From NCBI GenBank assembly GCA_006218025.1, contig VBWA01000012.1, positions 58,528-122,527 on the forward strand: 64,000 nt of DNA, read 5' to 3'. Made by a program: the position numbers and the translations under genes. The notes beneath the pieces were generated by a model. The model had not been told where the DNA came from. It saw only the letters and a list, made by a program, of their open reading frames with translations, and did no database searches. This document shows positions 16,541 to 26,285 of this stretch, piece by piece (the first letter of the stretch is position 1; each line of letters opens with the position of its first letter). This DNA comes from Rhodocyclaceae bacterium. GTDB lineage: Bacteria; Pseudomonadota; Gammaproteobacteria; Burkholderiales; Rhodocyclaceae.

Positions 16541-18144
16541 TCAAGGACCCGTTCACGGAGGGACTGGCCAAAGGCTGGAAAGTCGTCGACGCGGCGCGGC
16601 TGGCGACCGATCGCGAGGACGAGGCCGATGTGGTGATCGTCGGCAGCGGCGCCGGGGGCGGCATCGCCGCCGAGATTCTGGCGAAATCGGGATTGCGCGT
16701 AGTCGTGGTGGAAGAGGGGCCCTTGCGCTCGACCTCCGACTTCCACATGCGCGAGTCCGAGGCCTACCCGGCCTTGTATCAGGAGTCGGCGGCGCGCAAG
16801 ACGGCGGACAAGGGCATCAACATCCTGCAGGGACGCTGCGTCGGCGGCTCGACCACGGTCAACTGGACCAGCAGCTTCCGCACGCCGCCGGGCACCCTGA
16901 AATTCTGGCAGGGGCTGGGTCTGGCGGACTACACGCAGGAGGCTTTGCTGCCGTGGTTCGAAATGGTCGAGCGGCGCCTGTCGATCAGCGCCTGGTATGT
17001 ACCGCCCAACGCCAACAACGAAATCCTGCGCACTGGCGCGAGCAAGCTCGGCATCGAAGCGCAGGTCATTCGGCGCAACGTGAATGGCTGCTGGAACCTC
17101 GGTTACTGCGGCACCGGCTGCCCGACCAACGCCAAGCAGTCGATGCTGATCACGACCCTGCCGGCGGCGTTGGAACTCGGCGCAACGATTTACTACGGCC
17201 TGCGGGCCGAGCGCCTGAACCTTGCCGGCGACAAGGTGACGGGCCTCGACTGCGTGGCGGTGGATGCGGCGGGAATCCATCCGCAGGCGCGGCGGGTGCG
17301 GCTGCGGGCTAAGCATTTCGTGCTGGCCGGTGGGGCGATCGGCAGCCCGGCGCTGCTGTTGCGCAGCGGCGCTCCCGATGCTTCCGGGCAGCTCGGCCGG
17401 CGCACCTTCCTGCATCCGACCCTGGTCAGTTCGGCGCTGATGGATACGCCGGTCGACGGTCATGCCGGCGCGCCGCAGAGCCTCTATTCGGACCATTTCC
17501 TCGACAACCTGCCGATCGACGGGCCGCTGGGCTACAAGCTCGAAGCGCCGCCTTTGCATCCGGTCCTGTTCGCCACCACGCTGCAGGGCTTCGGCGAAGG
17601 CCACGCGGCATTGATGAAGCAGTTCCGCAATGCCCAGGTGCTGCTCGCGCTGCTGCGCGACGGCTTCAACCCCGCCAGCCGCGGCGGCCGGGTGCGGCTG
17701 CGCGAAGACGGCACGCCGCTGCTCGACTACCCGCTCGACGATGTGGTCTGGGACGGCGCGCGCCGCGCCCTGCTCACCATGGCCGAGATCCAGTTCGCGG
17801 CGGGAGCGAAGAAGGTCTATGCGGTGCATGAGGAATGCGCCGGATGGGACAGCTGGGCGGCAGCGAAGGAAGGCATCGCACGCCTGCCGATGAAGCCGCT
17901 GGCCATGCGCGTCGTCAGCGCCCATGTCATGGGCGGCTGCGCGATGGGCAAGGACGCGGGCAAATCGGTCGTCGATCCGCGCGGACGCCATCACCAGCTG
18001 GGCAACCTCACGGTCGCCGACGGTTCGCTGTTCCCCACCAGCATCGGCGCCAATCCGCAGCAGTCGGTGTATGGCATCGTCGCGCGCAACATTTCGGCGC
18101 TGGCGCAGGCGCTGACCGGCAAGCCGGCGGCGTCGCTCGCGTAA
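16537..18144 (+). CDS. GMC family FAD alcohol oxidase/dehydrogenase
   Basis: This 535-residue flavoprotein of the glucose-methanol-choline family has the dinucleotide motif VVIVGSGAGGGIAAE near residue 30. It has GRCVGGSTTVNW, a second FAD motif LAGGAIGSPALLL, and the C-terminal substrate/FAD region TVADGSLFPTSIGANPQQS. The cysteine-rich NLGYCGTGCP resembles long-chain fatty alcohol oxidases. It lacks its own signal, so export may depend on the Tat subunit upstream. The likely role is oxidation of an alcohol (possibly long-chain) to the aldehyde. Confidence 0.85.
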   Translation: MIKDPFTEGLAKGWKVVDAARLATDREDEADVVIVGSGAGGGIAAEILAKSGLRVVVVEEGPLRSTSDFHMRESEAYPALYQESAARKTADKGINILQGRCVGGSTTVNWTSSFRTPPGTLKFWQGLGLADYTQEALLPWFEMVERRLSISAWYVPPNANNEILRTGASKLGIEAQVIRRNVNGCWNLGYCGTGCPTNAKQSMLITTLPAALELGATIYYGLRAERLNLAGDKVTGLDCVAVDAAGIHPQARRVRLRAKHFVLAGGAIGSPALLLRSGAPDASGQLGRRTFLHPTLVSSALMDTPVDGHAGAPQSLYSDHFLDNLPIDGPLGYKLEAPPLHPVLFATTLQGFGEGHAALMKQFRNAQVLLALLRDGFNPASRGGRVRLREDGTPLLDYPLDDVVWDGARRALLTMAEIQFAAGAKKVYAVHEECAGWDSWAAAKEGIARLPMKPLAMRVVSAHVMGGCAMGKDAGKSVVDPRGRHHQLGNLTVADGSLFPTSIGANPQQSVYGIVARNISALAQALTGKPAASLA

Positions 18145-18150
18145 AGGAGA

Positions 18151-18172
18151 AGTCGGCGATGGCGGCACGGCA
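18151..18172 (+). repeat. Dispersed 22-bp repeat, copy 4 (spans the lipase start codon)
   Basis: AGTCGGCGATG GCGGC ACGGCA. One base change in the core (C to A) creates the ATG used as start codon at 18159. Confidence 0.7.
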
Positions 18173-19076
18173 ATGGCGTTGGCTTCTGTTCGGCGAGCTG
18201 CTGATCTATCTGGTCCTGGGCAGCATGCTGGTTTCAGGCAGCGGGTGGACTCCCGCGCAGGCTGCGGCTCTTGCGCTGGCGTGGTTCCTCGGGGTGCGCC
18301 TGCTGATCGTCCTGCTGACCTTCGGCATCATGCTGACCGATCGCAGCACCGTGCCACCCGAGCTGCAGATCGGCCCCTTCGGTGCGCTGCGCATGGTGCT
18401 GGAGGAATATGCCGCATTGATTTTGCTGTTCGCCGTCGTCATGCCCTTCGAATCCTTCTGGATGGGGCCGGACCGGCTGGCGCATTGTGCCGCGCGGCGC
18501 ACCCCGCTGCTGCTGATCCATGGTTACCAGTGCAACCGCGGCTTCTGGTTCTGGCTGCGGCGCAAGATCGAGGCGGCAGGCTGGACCGTGGCGACGCACA
18601 GCATGGAGCCGGTGTGGACCGAGATCGACAACTATGCCGAAGGAATCGACAGGCGCATCGACGAGGTTCGCGCCGCGACAGGTGCGCCGCAGGTGATTCT
18701 GGTGGCCCACAGCATGGGCGGGCTGGCTTGCCGCGCCTACCTGCGTCGTTATGGCAATGAGAAGGTGGCGCGCCTGATCACGCTGGGCTCGGTGCATCAC
18801 GGCACCCGGCTGGCCCGCCTGGGCATAGGCGCGAATGCCCGCCAGATGCAAATTGGCAACCCCTGGCTGAAAGCCCTGGGGGCAACCGTGGCGGTGCCGC
18901 TGCCGCCAGGGTCGGCATCGATCTACAGCTGCCACGACAATTACGTTTTCCCGCAGGAGACCGGGTCGACCCTGGAGGGTGCCGCCAACATCCCCATCGG
19001 CGGCGTCAGCCATATCGGGATGGCGTTCTCGCCACGGGTGCTCGGCAAGCTGCTTGAGGTGCTGGAATCGCCGTAG
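18159..19076 (+). CDS. Membrane-anchored alpha/beta hydrolase (lipase-like)
   Basis: This 305-residue protein starts with two or three hydrophobic segments (about residues 8-60 and 85-100) and continues with an alpha/beta hydrolase domain. LLLIHGYQCNRGFW is the oxyanion loop and VAHSMGGLACR contains the nucleophile serine. The aspartate and histidine are likely within the last 70 residues (GVSHIGM supplies a histidine). GTAAAGGAGA precedes the ATG. It is the last gene of the aldehyde dehydrogenase-GMC group. Both ends of the gene coincide with copies of the dispersed repeat. Confidence 0.8.
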   Translation: MAARQWRWLLFGELLIYLVLGSMLVSGSGWTPAQAAALALAWFLGVRLLIVLLTFGIMLTDRSTVPPELQIGPFGALRMVLEEYAALILLFAVVMPFESFWMGPDRLAHCAARRTPLLLIHGYQCNRGFWFWLRRKIEAAGWTVATHSMEPVWTEIDNYAEGIDRRIDEVRAATGAPQVILVAHSMGGLACRAYLRRYGNEKVARLITLGSVHHGTRLARLGIGANARQMQIGNPWLKALGATVAVPLPPGSASIYSCHDNYVFPQETGSTLEGAANIPIGGVSHIGMAFSPRVLGKLLEVLESP

Positions 19077-19090
19077 CGCCAGCGCCGACT
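19069..19090 (-). repeat. Dispersed 22-bp repeat, copy 5 (spans the lipase stop codon)
   Basis: Minus-strand reading AGTCGGCGCTG GCGCT ACGGCG. Inverted relative to copy 4; together they flank the lipase gene. Confidence 0.8.
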
Positions 19091-19100
19091 TTCGGCTTGC

Positions 19101-21089
19101 CTAGAAGTGGATGCCGCGCATGATCTGGCTGAAGGCGATCTGGTCGGCCGAGGGCGGCGCCGGCTTTTCGTCGCCCTTGGTCTTCGACGCCGTGGAGTCG
19201 GGGAACATGCGGTAGGTGGTGTTCATGATGATCTGCGCGACGCGCGGCGCCATGGCGTGCAGTACCTGGCCGAAGATGCCCAGACGTGTGGCGATGCGCA
19301 CCGGGCGATGGATGATGGCTTCGACGATCAGGTCGGCGGCTTCATCGGGGCTCAGGGTCGGCACCTGGTCATAGATCTTGGTCGGTGCGATCATCGGCGT
19401 CTTCACCAGCGGCATGTTGATGGTGGTGAACTCGACACCGCGATCGACGAACTCGGACGCGGCGCAGCGGGTCCAGGCATCGAGCGCCGCCTTGGAGGCG
19501 ACATAGGCCGAGAAGCGCGGCGCGTTGGTCAGCACGCCGATCGAGGAAATGTTGATGACATGGCCCGCGTGCTTTTCGGTCATGCGCGGCAGGATGCCCA
19601 GCGTCAGGCGCAGGGCGCCGAAGTAGTTGACCTGCATGGTGCGCTCGAAGTCGTGGAAGCGGTCGTAGGACGTCTCGATGCCGCGTCGGATCGAACGCCC
19701 GGCGTTGTTCACCAGGATATCGACGCCGCCGTATTCGGCGTTGAGCCTGGCGATCAGTTCGGCGCACTGCGCCTCGTCGCCGACGTCCGTCGAGTAGGCG
19801 ATCATCTTGAGGCCGCGGGCCTTGGCCTCGGCCAGGGTATCGTTGATCTTCTCCATGTCGCGGGCGACGATGATGATGATGGCGCCGGCCTCGGCCAACT
19901 TGAACGCAGCCGCCTTGCCGATGCCCGAGGACCCGCCGGTGACCACCACCACCTTGCCGGCGACGCGGCCCTTCAGGCTGCGGTCGGTGAAGAGGTCGGG
20001 ATCGAGGCGGCGCTCCCAGTAGTCCCACAGCTTCCAGGCGTAGTCCTCCAGTTTCGGTACGCTGATGCCGGAACCGGTCAGCGCTTTTTCCGTCTCGCGG
20101 TTGTCGAAGCGCGTCGGGTAATTGACGAACTGCAGGATGTCCTCGGGCAGTCCGAGATCCTTCATCACGGCGCGCTGGATGCGCCGCACCGGCGTCAGCG
20201 CCATCAGGCTCTTCTTGACGCCGCGCGGAATGAAGCCGAACAGGGCGGCGTTCACCCGCATCGCCATCTCCGGCGCATGGCCGGCGCGGGCGAAGATGTT
20301 GAGCACGTCGCCGACGCGGCGCGGATGCGGATCGGTGAGGTGGAAGGCCTGCCGGTCGAGCCCCTTCTTGTGGGCGAGGAAAACCATCGCATCGACCACG
20401 TAGTCCACCGGCACGATGTTGATGCGGCCACCCTCCAGCCCGATCGCCGGCATCCAGGGCGGCAGGATCTTGCGCATCTTCTGGATCAGCTTGAAGAAGT
20501 AGTAGGGGCCGTCGATCTTGTCCATTTCGCCGGTGCGCGAATCGCCCACCACCACGCCGGGCCGATAGACGCGCCAGGGCCGCTTGCACTCGTTGCGGAC
20601 GATTTTTTCCGACTCGTGCTTGGAGCCGAAGTAGGGATGGTCGAGGTTTTCCGCCTCCTCGAACATGTCCTCGCGGAAGACGCCTTCGAACAGGCCAGCG
20701 GCGGCGATGGAGCTGACGTGGTGGAAGCAGCCGGCTTCGAGCTGCTCGGCCAGTTCCACGGTGTTGCGGGTGCCGTCGACGTTGGCCGCCATCTGCTTCT
20801 CGGCACTGGCGCCGAGGTCATACACGGCGGCGAGGTGGAAGAAATGGTTGACCTTGCCCTTCAGCTTCTTGATGTCGGTCTTGCCGACGCCGAGGCAGGG
20901 CTGCAGCAGGTCGCCGACGATGGGGATGGCGCGGCTTTTGTCGACCTTCCAGTAGTGGTAAAGCGCTTCCAGTCGCTCGGGACTCTTGTCGCGGGTGAGG
21001 AAGTAAACGGTGGCCGCGGGTTTTTCGAGCAACCTGGCGACCAGTCGCTTGCCGATGAACCCGGTCGCCCCGGTGACAAAATAAATCAT
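19101..21089 (-). CDS. Two-domain SDR protein: acyl reductase-like domain fused to a classical SDR
   Basis: This 662-residue fusion has an N-terminal extended SDR domain (TGATGFIGKRL, catalytic YFGSK) of the type found in fatty acyl-CoA reductases. A C-terminal classical SDR domain follows (VVVTGGSSGIGKAA, NNAG, YVASK). The arrangement matches bacterial proteins thought to reduce acyl-CoA to aldehyde and alcohol. GAGGAG precedes the ATG at 21089; the frame is open further upstream, but that part has no domain. It is divergent from a phasin gene and near a wax ester synthase, which fits a role in supplying fatty alcohols. Substrate untested. Confidence 0.8.
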   Translation of the reverse strand: MIYFVTGATGFIGKRLVARLLEKPAATVYFLTRDKSPERLEALYHYWKVDKSRAIPIVGDLLQPCLGVGKTDIKKLKGKVNHFFHLAAVYDLGASAEKQMAANVDGTRNTVELAEQLEAGCFHHVSSIAAAGLFEGVFREDMFEEAENLDHPYFGSKHESEKIVRNECKRPWRVYRPGVVVGDSRTGEMDKIDGPYYFFKLIQKMRKILPPWMPAIGLEGGRINIVPVDYVVDAMVFLAHKKGLDRQAFHLTDPHPRRVGDVLNIFARAGHAPEMAMRVNAALFGFIPRGVKKSLMALTPVRRIQRAVMKDLGLPEDILQFVNYPTRFDNRETEKALTGSGISVPKLEDYAWKLWDYWERRLDPDLFTDRSLKGRVAGKVVVVTGGSSGIGKAAAFKLAEAGAIIIIVARDMEKINDTLAEAKARGLKMIAYSTDVGDEAQCAELIARLNAEYGGVDILVNNAGRSIRRGIETSYDRFHDFERTMQVNYFGALRLTLGILPRMTEKHAGHVINISSIGVLTNAPRFSAYVASKAALDAWTRCAASEFVDRGVEFTTINMPLVKTPMIAPTKIYDQVPTLSPDEAADLIVEAIIHRPVRIATRLGIFGQVLHAMAPRVAQIIMNTTYRMFPDSTASKTKGDEKPAPPSADQIAFSQIMRGIHF

Positions 21090-21236
21090 TGCTGTCTCCT
21101 CGTCATTGTTCGATGAATTCCCTCGGCCCCGTCCAGCGACATCGTTTGCGGAATGATACAGAACCGGGGCCGCCGGAGGGGATGCACGGGACATTAGGGT
21201 GACCTCTCTAATCCAAACCGCTAGTCTGCATCGTGT

Positions 21237-21274
21237 GGCAGGCATGGAGCCTGCCGAGGCCTCGCAGGCGAGGC
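21237..21274 (+). promoter_or_regulatory. Two hairpins in the leader of the phasin gene
   Basis: GGCAGGC (21237-21243) pairs with GCCTGCC (21249-21255), and GCCTCG (21259-21264) pairs with CGAGGC (21269-21274), just upstream of the AGGAGG ribosome site at about 21291. They could stabilise the mRNA or be operator sites; no T-tract follows. Confidence 0.4.
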
Positions 21275-21302
21275 ATCAGGATCAATCAATCAGGAGGGTG
21301 TC

Positions 21303-21797
21303 ATGGTCAAGAAGCTCGTGGTAAAGAAACTCAAGTCGGTCGGCAAGGATAGCCAGCTGTCCGCCACCATTCGCGAATCGGCGCAGCAGATATGGCTGGC
21401 CGGGCTGGGTGCATTCGCCAAGGCGCAACAGGAAGGCAACAAGGTGTTCGATGCGCTGGTCCGCCAGGGCGAGTCGATCCAGAAGAGCACCCGCAAGGTT
21501 GCGGAAGACAAGGTGACGGAAATGGCAGCCAAGGCGACAGGGACGTGGGACAAGCTCGAGCAGGTATTCGAGAATCGCGTTGCCCGCTCGCTGCACAGCT
21601 TGGGTGTGCCGACCCGGGACGACGTCGCCGCGCTGGCGAAGCGCGTTGCCGAATTGAAGGCCGAGGTGGAAAAGCTGAACAAGGGCGCGCCCAAGGTGGC
21701 GAAACCCGCCGCTAAGCCGGTCGCGAAGCCGAAAGCCGCAGCGGCGAAGCCGGTGCGACGCGCAGCCGCGAAGGCCGTTCCGAAGGCGGCGCCCTGA
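21303..21797 (+). CDS. Phasin family granule-associated protein
   Basis: This 164-residue protein is of the PhaI/PhaF-like phasin family. The N-terminal amphipathic region (IRESAQQIWLAGLGAFAKAQ) binds granule surfaces. It continues as a long helix with heptads (LAKRVAELKAEVEKL, about 105-122) and ends in a Lys/Ala/Pro tail similar to histone H1-like DNA-binding tails. Phasins coat PHA or neutral-lipid granules; the tail may tether granules to the nucleoid. It lies between the acyl reductase-like gene and a patatin lipase, so it may coat wax ester or triacylglycerol inclusions as well as PHB. Confidence 0.88.
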   Translation: MVKKLVVKKLKSVGKDSQLSATIRESAQQIWLAGLGAFAKAQQEGNKVFDALVRQGESIQKSTRKVAEDKVTEMAAKATGTWDKLEQVFENRVARSLHSLGVPTRDDVAALAKRVAELKAEVEKLNKGAPKVAKPAAKPVAKPKAAAAKPVRRAAAKAVPKAAP

Positions 21798-21865
21798 CGC
21801 CAGGGTGCAAGGCGCGGCAAAACGCCTTGATGAAGGCCTGACGGCTGCCGGTGGAGTGTGCTGAC

Positions 21866-23110
21866 ATGAGACCGGCAGCCGGGCAGCACCGCATGGCCTT
21901 GGCGCTGGCGGGAGGCGGCCCGCTCGGCGCCATATACGAGATCGGGACGCTGATGGCGCTCTCGGAGGCGCTGGAGGGTCTCGACTTCAATGAGATCGAT
22001 GCTTATGTCGGCGTCAGTGCCGGCAGCTTCATCGCCGCGGGTCTCGCCAACGGCCTGAGTCCGGCCTATCTGTACCGGATGTTCGTCGACAGTGAATCGG
22101 CCGAGCTTCCCTTCGAGCCGGAGATGCTGCTCAGGCCGGCCTTCGGCGAGTATGCGGGACGCGCGGCCTCGGTTCCGGGCTTGCTGTTCGAATCGTTCCG
22201 CGAGTACTTGCGCAGGCCGCTGCGACAGGGTTTCCTGGCGTCGTTTCAGCGCCTGTCGCAGGCGATTCCCACCGGGATTTTCAACAACGCGGGCATGGAC
22301 GTTTTTCTGCAGCGGCTGTTTTCCCTGCCCGGCCTGACCAACGATTTTCGGCAGCTCAAAAGCCGCCTGTTCCTGATCGCCACCGACCTCGATTCGGGAG
22401 CCTCGGTCGCGTTCGGTTCCGAAGGGCATGACCACGTTCCGATAGCCACGGCAATCCGGGCCAGCGCCGCGCTGCCCGGACTGTATCCGCCGGTCGAGAT
22501 CGACGGCCGCTGGTTTGTCGACGGCGCGCTGAAAAAGACGCTGCATGCCTCGGTCGCCCTCAAGGAAGGCATCCGGCTGGTGATCTGCATCAATCCGCTG
22601 GTGCCCTTCGATGCCGGCCATGCTTCGCATGAAAAGCACCTCAAGCGCCGCCGGCTGGTCGATGGCGGCCTGCCCGTCGTCCTCGCACAGACCTTTCGCG
22701 CCATCGTCCATTCGCGCATGAAGACCGGGCTGGAGAAGTACGACATCCAGTACAAGGATGCCGACGTGATCCTGTTCGAGCCGAGCCGGGACGATGCCGA
22801 CATGTTCTTCACCAACATGTTCAGCTATGCCGACCGCAAGCGCCTCACGGAACAGGCCTACCGCAAGACGCGGGAAGAGCTGCTGCGCCGCTACGATGAA
22901 CTGGCGCCGAAACTGGCCCGGCACGGGGTGTCGATCAACCGCGCCGTGCTCACCGATCCCCACCGCTCGCTGGCACGCCGCATGGCCGAGCTGAAGCGCC
23001 GCCGGGCGCGCAACATGGGGCTGACGGCGCTGCGCCTGTCCGACACGCTGGACGAGCTGGCGCGGGCGCTCAGGCGCCTGCAGCACCGGCAGAAGCATCA
23101 GGCCGCCTGA
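21866..23110 (+). CDS. Patatin-like phospholipase/lipase
   Basis: This 414-residue patatin-domain protein has the oxyanion motif LALAGGGPLGAIYEIG, the nucleophile GVSAGS (about 47-52) and the dyad aspartate in FVDGALKKT. The C-terminal third is basic and helical (MAELKRRRARN), possibly membrane- or granule-binding. ATG at 21866 follows GGTGGAG; a GTG 15 bases upstream is also in frame. Adjacent to a phasin, it is a candidate lipase for granule lipids. Confidence 0.85.
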   Translation: MRPAAGQHRMALALAGGGPLGAIYEIGTLMALSEALEGLDFNEIDAYVGVSAGSFIAAGLANGLSPAYLYRMFVDSESAELPFEPEMLLRPAFGEYAGRAASVPGLLFESFREYLRRPLRQGFLASFQRLSQAIPTGIFNNAGMDVFLQRLFSLPGLTNDFRQLKSRLFLIATDLDSGASVAFGSEGHDHVPIATAIRASAALPGLYPPVEIDGRWFVDGALKKTLHASVALKEGIRLVICINPLVPFDAGHASHEKHLKRRRLVDGGLPVVLAQTFRAIVHSRMKTGLEKYDIQYKDADVILFEPSRDDADMFFTNMFSYADRKRLTEQAYRKTREELLRRYDELAPKLARHGVSINRAVLTDPHRSLARRMAELKRRRARNMGLTALRLSDTLDELARALRRLQHRQKHQAA

Positions 23111-23179
23111 TTCCGCGCGAATGACAGGAGGGTGGGGCGTTTCTGCTATCCTCGCCGCACTGGTCGAGATGGGTGATTG

Positions 23180-23830
23180 ATGGAAAGAAAGCCTAAGCGC
23201 CGCACCCGCGAGCGCATCCTGGAAACTTCCCTGGCACTGTTCAATGACTTCGGCGAGCCGAATGTCACGACGCAGCTGATTTCGGACGAGATGGGGATCA
23301 GCCCGGGCAATCTCTACTACCACTTCCACAACAAGGACGAAATCATCGAGTCCCTGTTCGCCGACTTCGAGCGCGAGATGGAAGAAACCCTGACGGCGCC
23401 GGCGCGGCGCCCGCCGAACGTGGAGGATATCTGGCTGTTCCTGCACCTGATATTCGAGGGCATCTGGAAGTTTCGCTTCCTCTATCGCGACATCAACGAA
23501 CTGCTGTCGCGCAACCGCGTGCTGGAAACCCACTTCAAGCGCATCGTGGCGCACAAGATCCAGACGGCGACGGCGATCTGCCAGGGTCTGGTGGCGACGG
23601 GCGACATGAAGGCGACACCCGAGGAGATTCAGGCCCTGGCTGTCAACATGACCATCGTGGCGACCTACTGGCTGTCGTTCGAGTTTGTCAGGGAGCCGAG
23701 GAAGAAGATCGACGGAGAGAGTCTGGCGCACGGCGCCTTTCAGGTCATGGCGCTCGCCGCGCCCTACCTGGTGGGACGCTCGCGCAAGTTGTTCGAGGAA
23801 GTATCGAAAAACTATCTAAAGCTTGAGTAG
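23180..23830 (+). CDS. TetR family transcriptional regulator
   Basis: This 216-residue protein has an N-terminal TetR helix-turn-helix (RERILETSLALFNDFGEPNVTT, then ISPGNLYYHFHNKDEI) and a ligand-binding C-terminal domain with hydrophobic helices (EDIWLFLHLIFEGIWKFRFL). The arrangement resembles fatty-acid-responsive TetR proteins. It sits between the patatin lipase and the TPR protein, within a lipid-metabolism region, so acyl-CoA or fatty acids are plausible ligands. Confidence 0.85.
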   Translation: MERKPKRRTRERILETSLALFNDFGEPNVTTQLISDEMGISPGNLYYHFHNKDEIIESLFADFEREMEETLTAPARRPPNVEDIWLFLHLIFEGIWKFRFLYRDINELLSRNRVLETHFKRIVAHKIQTATAICQGLVATGDMKATPEEIQALAVNMTIVATYWLSFEFVREPRKKIDGESLAHGAFQVMALAAPYLVGRSRKLFEEVSKNYLKLE

Positions 23831-23847
23831 AAAAAAGGAGACGCATC

Positions 23848-24630
23848 ATGGCAAAGCCGACCTGGAAGAAATTTCCGCACGCGGACAAGGCGTTCGTTTT
23901 TGCGGGCCCCGCGCTGAAGAAGAACTGGGAGCGCCTGCATCGCGGCGATCGCGAACCGTTCCCCGCCGATGCGGAGGTTCAGGAGGCATGGCGCCTCTAC
24001 CATCAGGGCGAATTCGCCAAGGCGTATGAGGCGGGGCTGGCTGCCGGCATCGATGGCTACAACGTGGCGAACAAGGCGACCATGATCTATGCCAACTATC
24101 TCGAAACGGACGAGAAGCGCAAGCTGACCCTGTTCCAGGAGGTATCGGACCGCTGCGAGGAATTGCAGGAGGCGCAACCGAAGAATGCCAACGCGTACTA
24201 CATCCAGGCCTATGCGCTGGGCCGCTACAGCCAGGGCATCTCGGTGCTCAAGGCCCTGGCGCAGGGACTGGGCGGCAAGATCCAGACGGCGCTGGAAACG
24301 GCGCTGAAGCTCGATCCGAAACACGCCGACGCGCACAGCGCGCTGGGCGCCTACCATGCCGAGGTGGTGGACAAGGTCGGCGCGATGATCGGCAAGCTGA
24401 CCTACGGGGCGAGCAAGGACGTGGCCGTGAAGCACTTCGAGTCGGCGCTGAAGCTCGCGCCGGATTCAGCCATCGCCTGCATCGAGTACGCCAATGCGCT
24501 GGTCATGCTGTTCGGCAACAGCAAGATGGATCAAGCCGTGAAGCTCTACGAAAAGGCGGCGGCGGCAACGCCGGTCGACGCCATGGAACGGCTGGACGTC
24601 GAACTGGCGAAGTCGGAACTGGAAGAATAA
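23848..24630 (+). CDS. TPR-containing protein of unknown function
   Basis: This 260-residue soluble protein contains at least two tetratricopeptide-like repeats, for example HADAHSALGAYHAEV (about 150) and SAIACIEYANALVML with AVKLYEKAAAATP near the C-terminus. The N-terminus is basic (MAKPTWKKFPHADKAF). No enzyme motif is seen. AAAAAGGAG precedes the ATG, 17 bases after the TetR gene, so it probably shares that transcript. It converges on the wax ester synthase gene with no gap. Confidence 0.65.
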   Translation: MAKPTWKKFPHADKAFVFAGPALKKNWERLHRGDREPFPADAEVQEAWRLYHQGEFAKAYEAGLAAGIDGYNVANKATMIYANYLETDEKRKLTLFQEVSDRCEELQEAQPKNANAYYIQAYALGRYSQGISVLKALAQGLGGKIQTALETALKLDPKHADAHSALGAYHAEVVDKVGAMIGKLTYGASKDVAVKHFESALKLAPDSAIACIEYANALVMLFGNSKMDQAVKLYEKAAAATPVDAMERLDVELAKSELEE

Positions 24631-26259
24631 CTAGCCCAGGTTGCGGAATCGCTTCGGAATCCGCGCTGCGGCAGGGGTTTCGGTCGCCGCAGCCGGCTTG
24701 GGATGGACGACAGGCTTCGCCCTGGCAGCGGATTTGGCCGGCGCGGACTTGCGCGCCCGTGCAGTGGCGGCCTTCGGCTTGGCTCCTGAGGCATCCAGCG
24801 GCGGCGGCATTTGTTTGCCGAACAACTGCTCTTCGATCTGCTGCGGGTCGAGCGGTGTTTCCCAGTCGATCATCAGCAAGGCGAGCAGCATCTTTTCGAA
24901 TTCGGCTTCGAACAGCGGCGTGATGGTCTCCGGGTCGGGAACATAGTGCCGGTCGGTAACCATGCCGAACTGAACCTTGTCGTTGTAGCTCAGGATCGAA
25001 ACGCCAATGCCGATGTCGCCCGACTGCGGCACCCAGACCATCACCTGATCGAGGCGCGCCCCGGCCAGATACAGCGGCTGCTTCGGCCCGGGGACGTTGG
25101 TCATCACGGCGCTGGCCTTGGCGGCAAGGATGTCGAGGAACTGCTGCTGCACCATCTTGGGGGCAACACCAACCGCGGCGAGCAGGCCCAGCGTCAGCGG
25201 CGGCTGGTACGAGTTCTTGAGTTCGTTCATGCGCTCCCGCACCAGGAACAGGCGGGCGAAGGGGTTGGCTTCGTACACGGGCAGGGACAGCGTGCCGAGG
25301 CCGAAGCGGTTGCCCAGCGTGCCTTCGTCCTTGGCCGAGCGCAGGTTGACCGGAATCACGGCGCGCACTTCGACGCCCTCGACCGCTTCGCCCTTTTGCT
25401 GGAAGTAGGCGCGCAGCGCGCCGGCGACCGCCGCCAGCAGGATGTCATTGACCGAACAGCCGAGCGCCTTGCCCAGCGCCTTGACCTCGCCCAGCGGAAT
25501 CGGGTCGCACCACGCGACGCGCTTGACCGTGCTGGTCTTGCCCTTGAAGCTGGTGGGCGAATCGACCGGCATCGCGAGCAGCTTGGCGAGTTCGGTCAGC
25601 AGGCCGATGCCATACTTGCCGTAGGTGGACAGGCGATCCGTGTCCGACGCCAGATTCAGCGCCTTGCCGCCCAGTTCAGTGCCCATGCTGACAGCCGAGG
25701 TGAGCGTCTCGACCAGAGTCTCGAGCAGGCCGGCAGGCATGTCGTCGGCGTGCTCTTCCTTGTGCTTCGCGGTGGAGCGCCTTTGCGCGGGCGCATCCGG
25801 CGATTGGTCGGTGAGCGAAAGGATCACCCCGACCAGCGCAATGCCGTCGGCGATGCTGTGGTGGATGCGCGAGACCAGGGCCGAGCCGCCGTTGTAATTT
25901 TCGACCAGGTCGAAGCGCCACAGCGGCTTGCCCGGATTGAGCGGTTGCACGGACAGTTCGCTGGCCAGCGCCTGCAATTCCTTCTTGCCGGCCTTGCCCG
26001 GCAGGACGCGGCGCTTCACGTGCGCCTCGATGTCGAAATCGGCATCGTCCTCCCACCAGGCGCCGGTAACCTCCTGAACCGCGCATTGCCGGAAGCGGCG
26101 GTAGCGTCCGACCATGCGCGCCTCGACCGTGTTGCGCAGCCGCGTGAAGTCGATACGCTCATTGAATACCATGACGCCGACGATCATCATCAGATTGGTC
26201 GGACGATCCATTCGCAGCCATGCGGTATCGACCGCCGACATCCTTTCACGTTGGGGCAT
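24631..26259 (-). CDS. Wax ester synthase / diacylglycerol O-acyltransferase (WS/DGAT)
   Basis: This bifunctional acyltransferase joins acyl-CoA to a fatty alcohol or diacylglycerol. The active-site motif HHSIADG (HHxxxDG) is in SRIHHSIADGIAL. Other family blocks are the N-terminal MSAVDTAWLRMDRP, the PLNPGKPLWRF segment, and NVPGPKQPLYLAGA. The 542 residues exceed the usual 450-480 because of a Lys/Ala/Pro-rich C-terminal extension of about 60 residues. GGAGGAGG precedes the ATG. Divergent from an acyl-CoA-binding protein. Confidence 0.92.
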   Translation of the reverse strand: MPQRERMSAVDTAWLRMDRPTNLMMIVGVMVFNERIDFTRLRNTVEARMVGRYRRFRQCAVQEVTGAWWEDDADFDIEAHVKRRVLPGKAGKKELQALASELSVQPLNPGKPLWRFDLVENYNGGSALVSRIHHSIADGIALVGVILSLTDQSPDAPAQRRSTAKHKEEHADDMPAGLLETLVETLTSAVSMGTELGGKALNLASDTDRLSTYGKYGIGLLTELAKLLAMPVDSPTSFKGKTSTVKRVAWCDPIPLGEVKALGKALGCSVNDILLAAVAGALRAYFQQKGEAVEGVEVRAVIPVNLRSAKDEGTLGNRFGLGTLSLPVYEANPFARLFLVRERMNELKNSYQPPLTLGLLAAVGVAPKMVQQQFLDILAAKASAVMTNVPGPKQPLYLAGARLDQVMVWVPQSGDIGIGVSILSYNDKVQFGMVTDRHYVPDPETITPLFEAEFEKMLLALLMIDWETPLDPQQIEEQLFGKQMPPPLDASGAKPKAATARARKSAPAKSAARAKPVVHPKPAAATETPAAARIPKRFRNLG

Positions 26260-26285
26260 TGCGCGCCTCCTCCAAGTTGACGGCA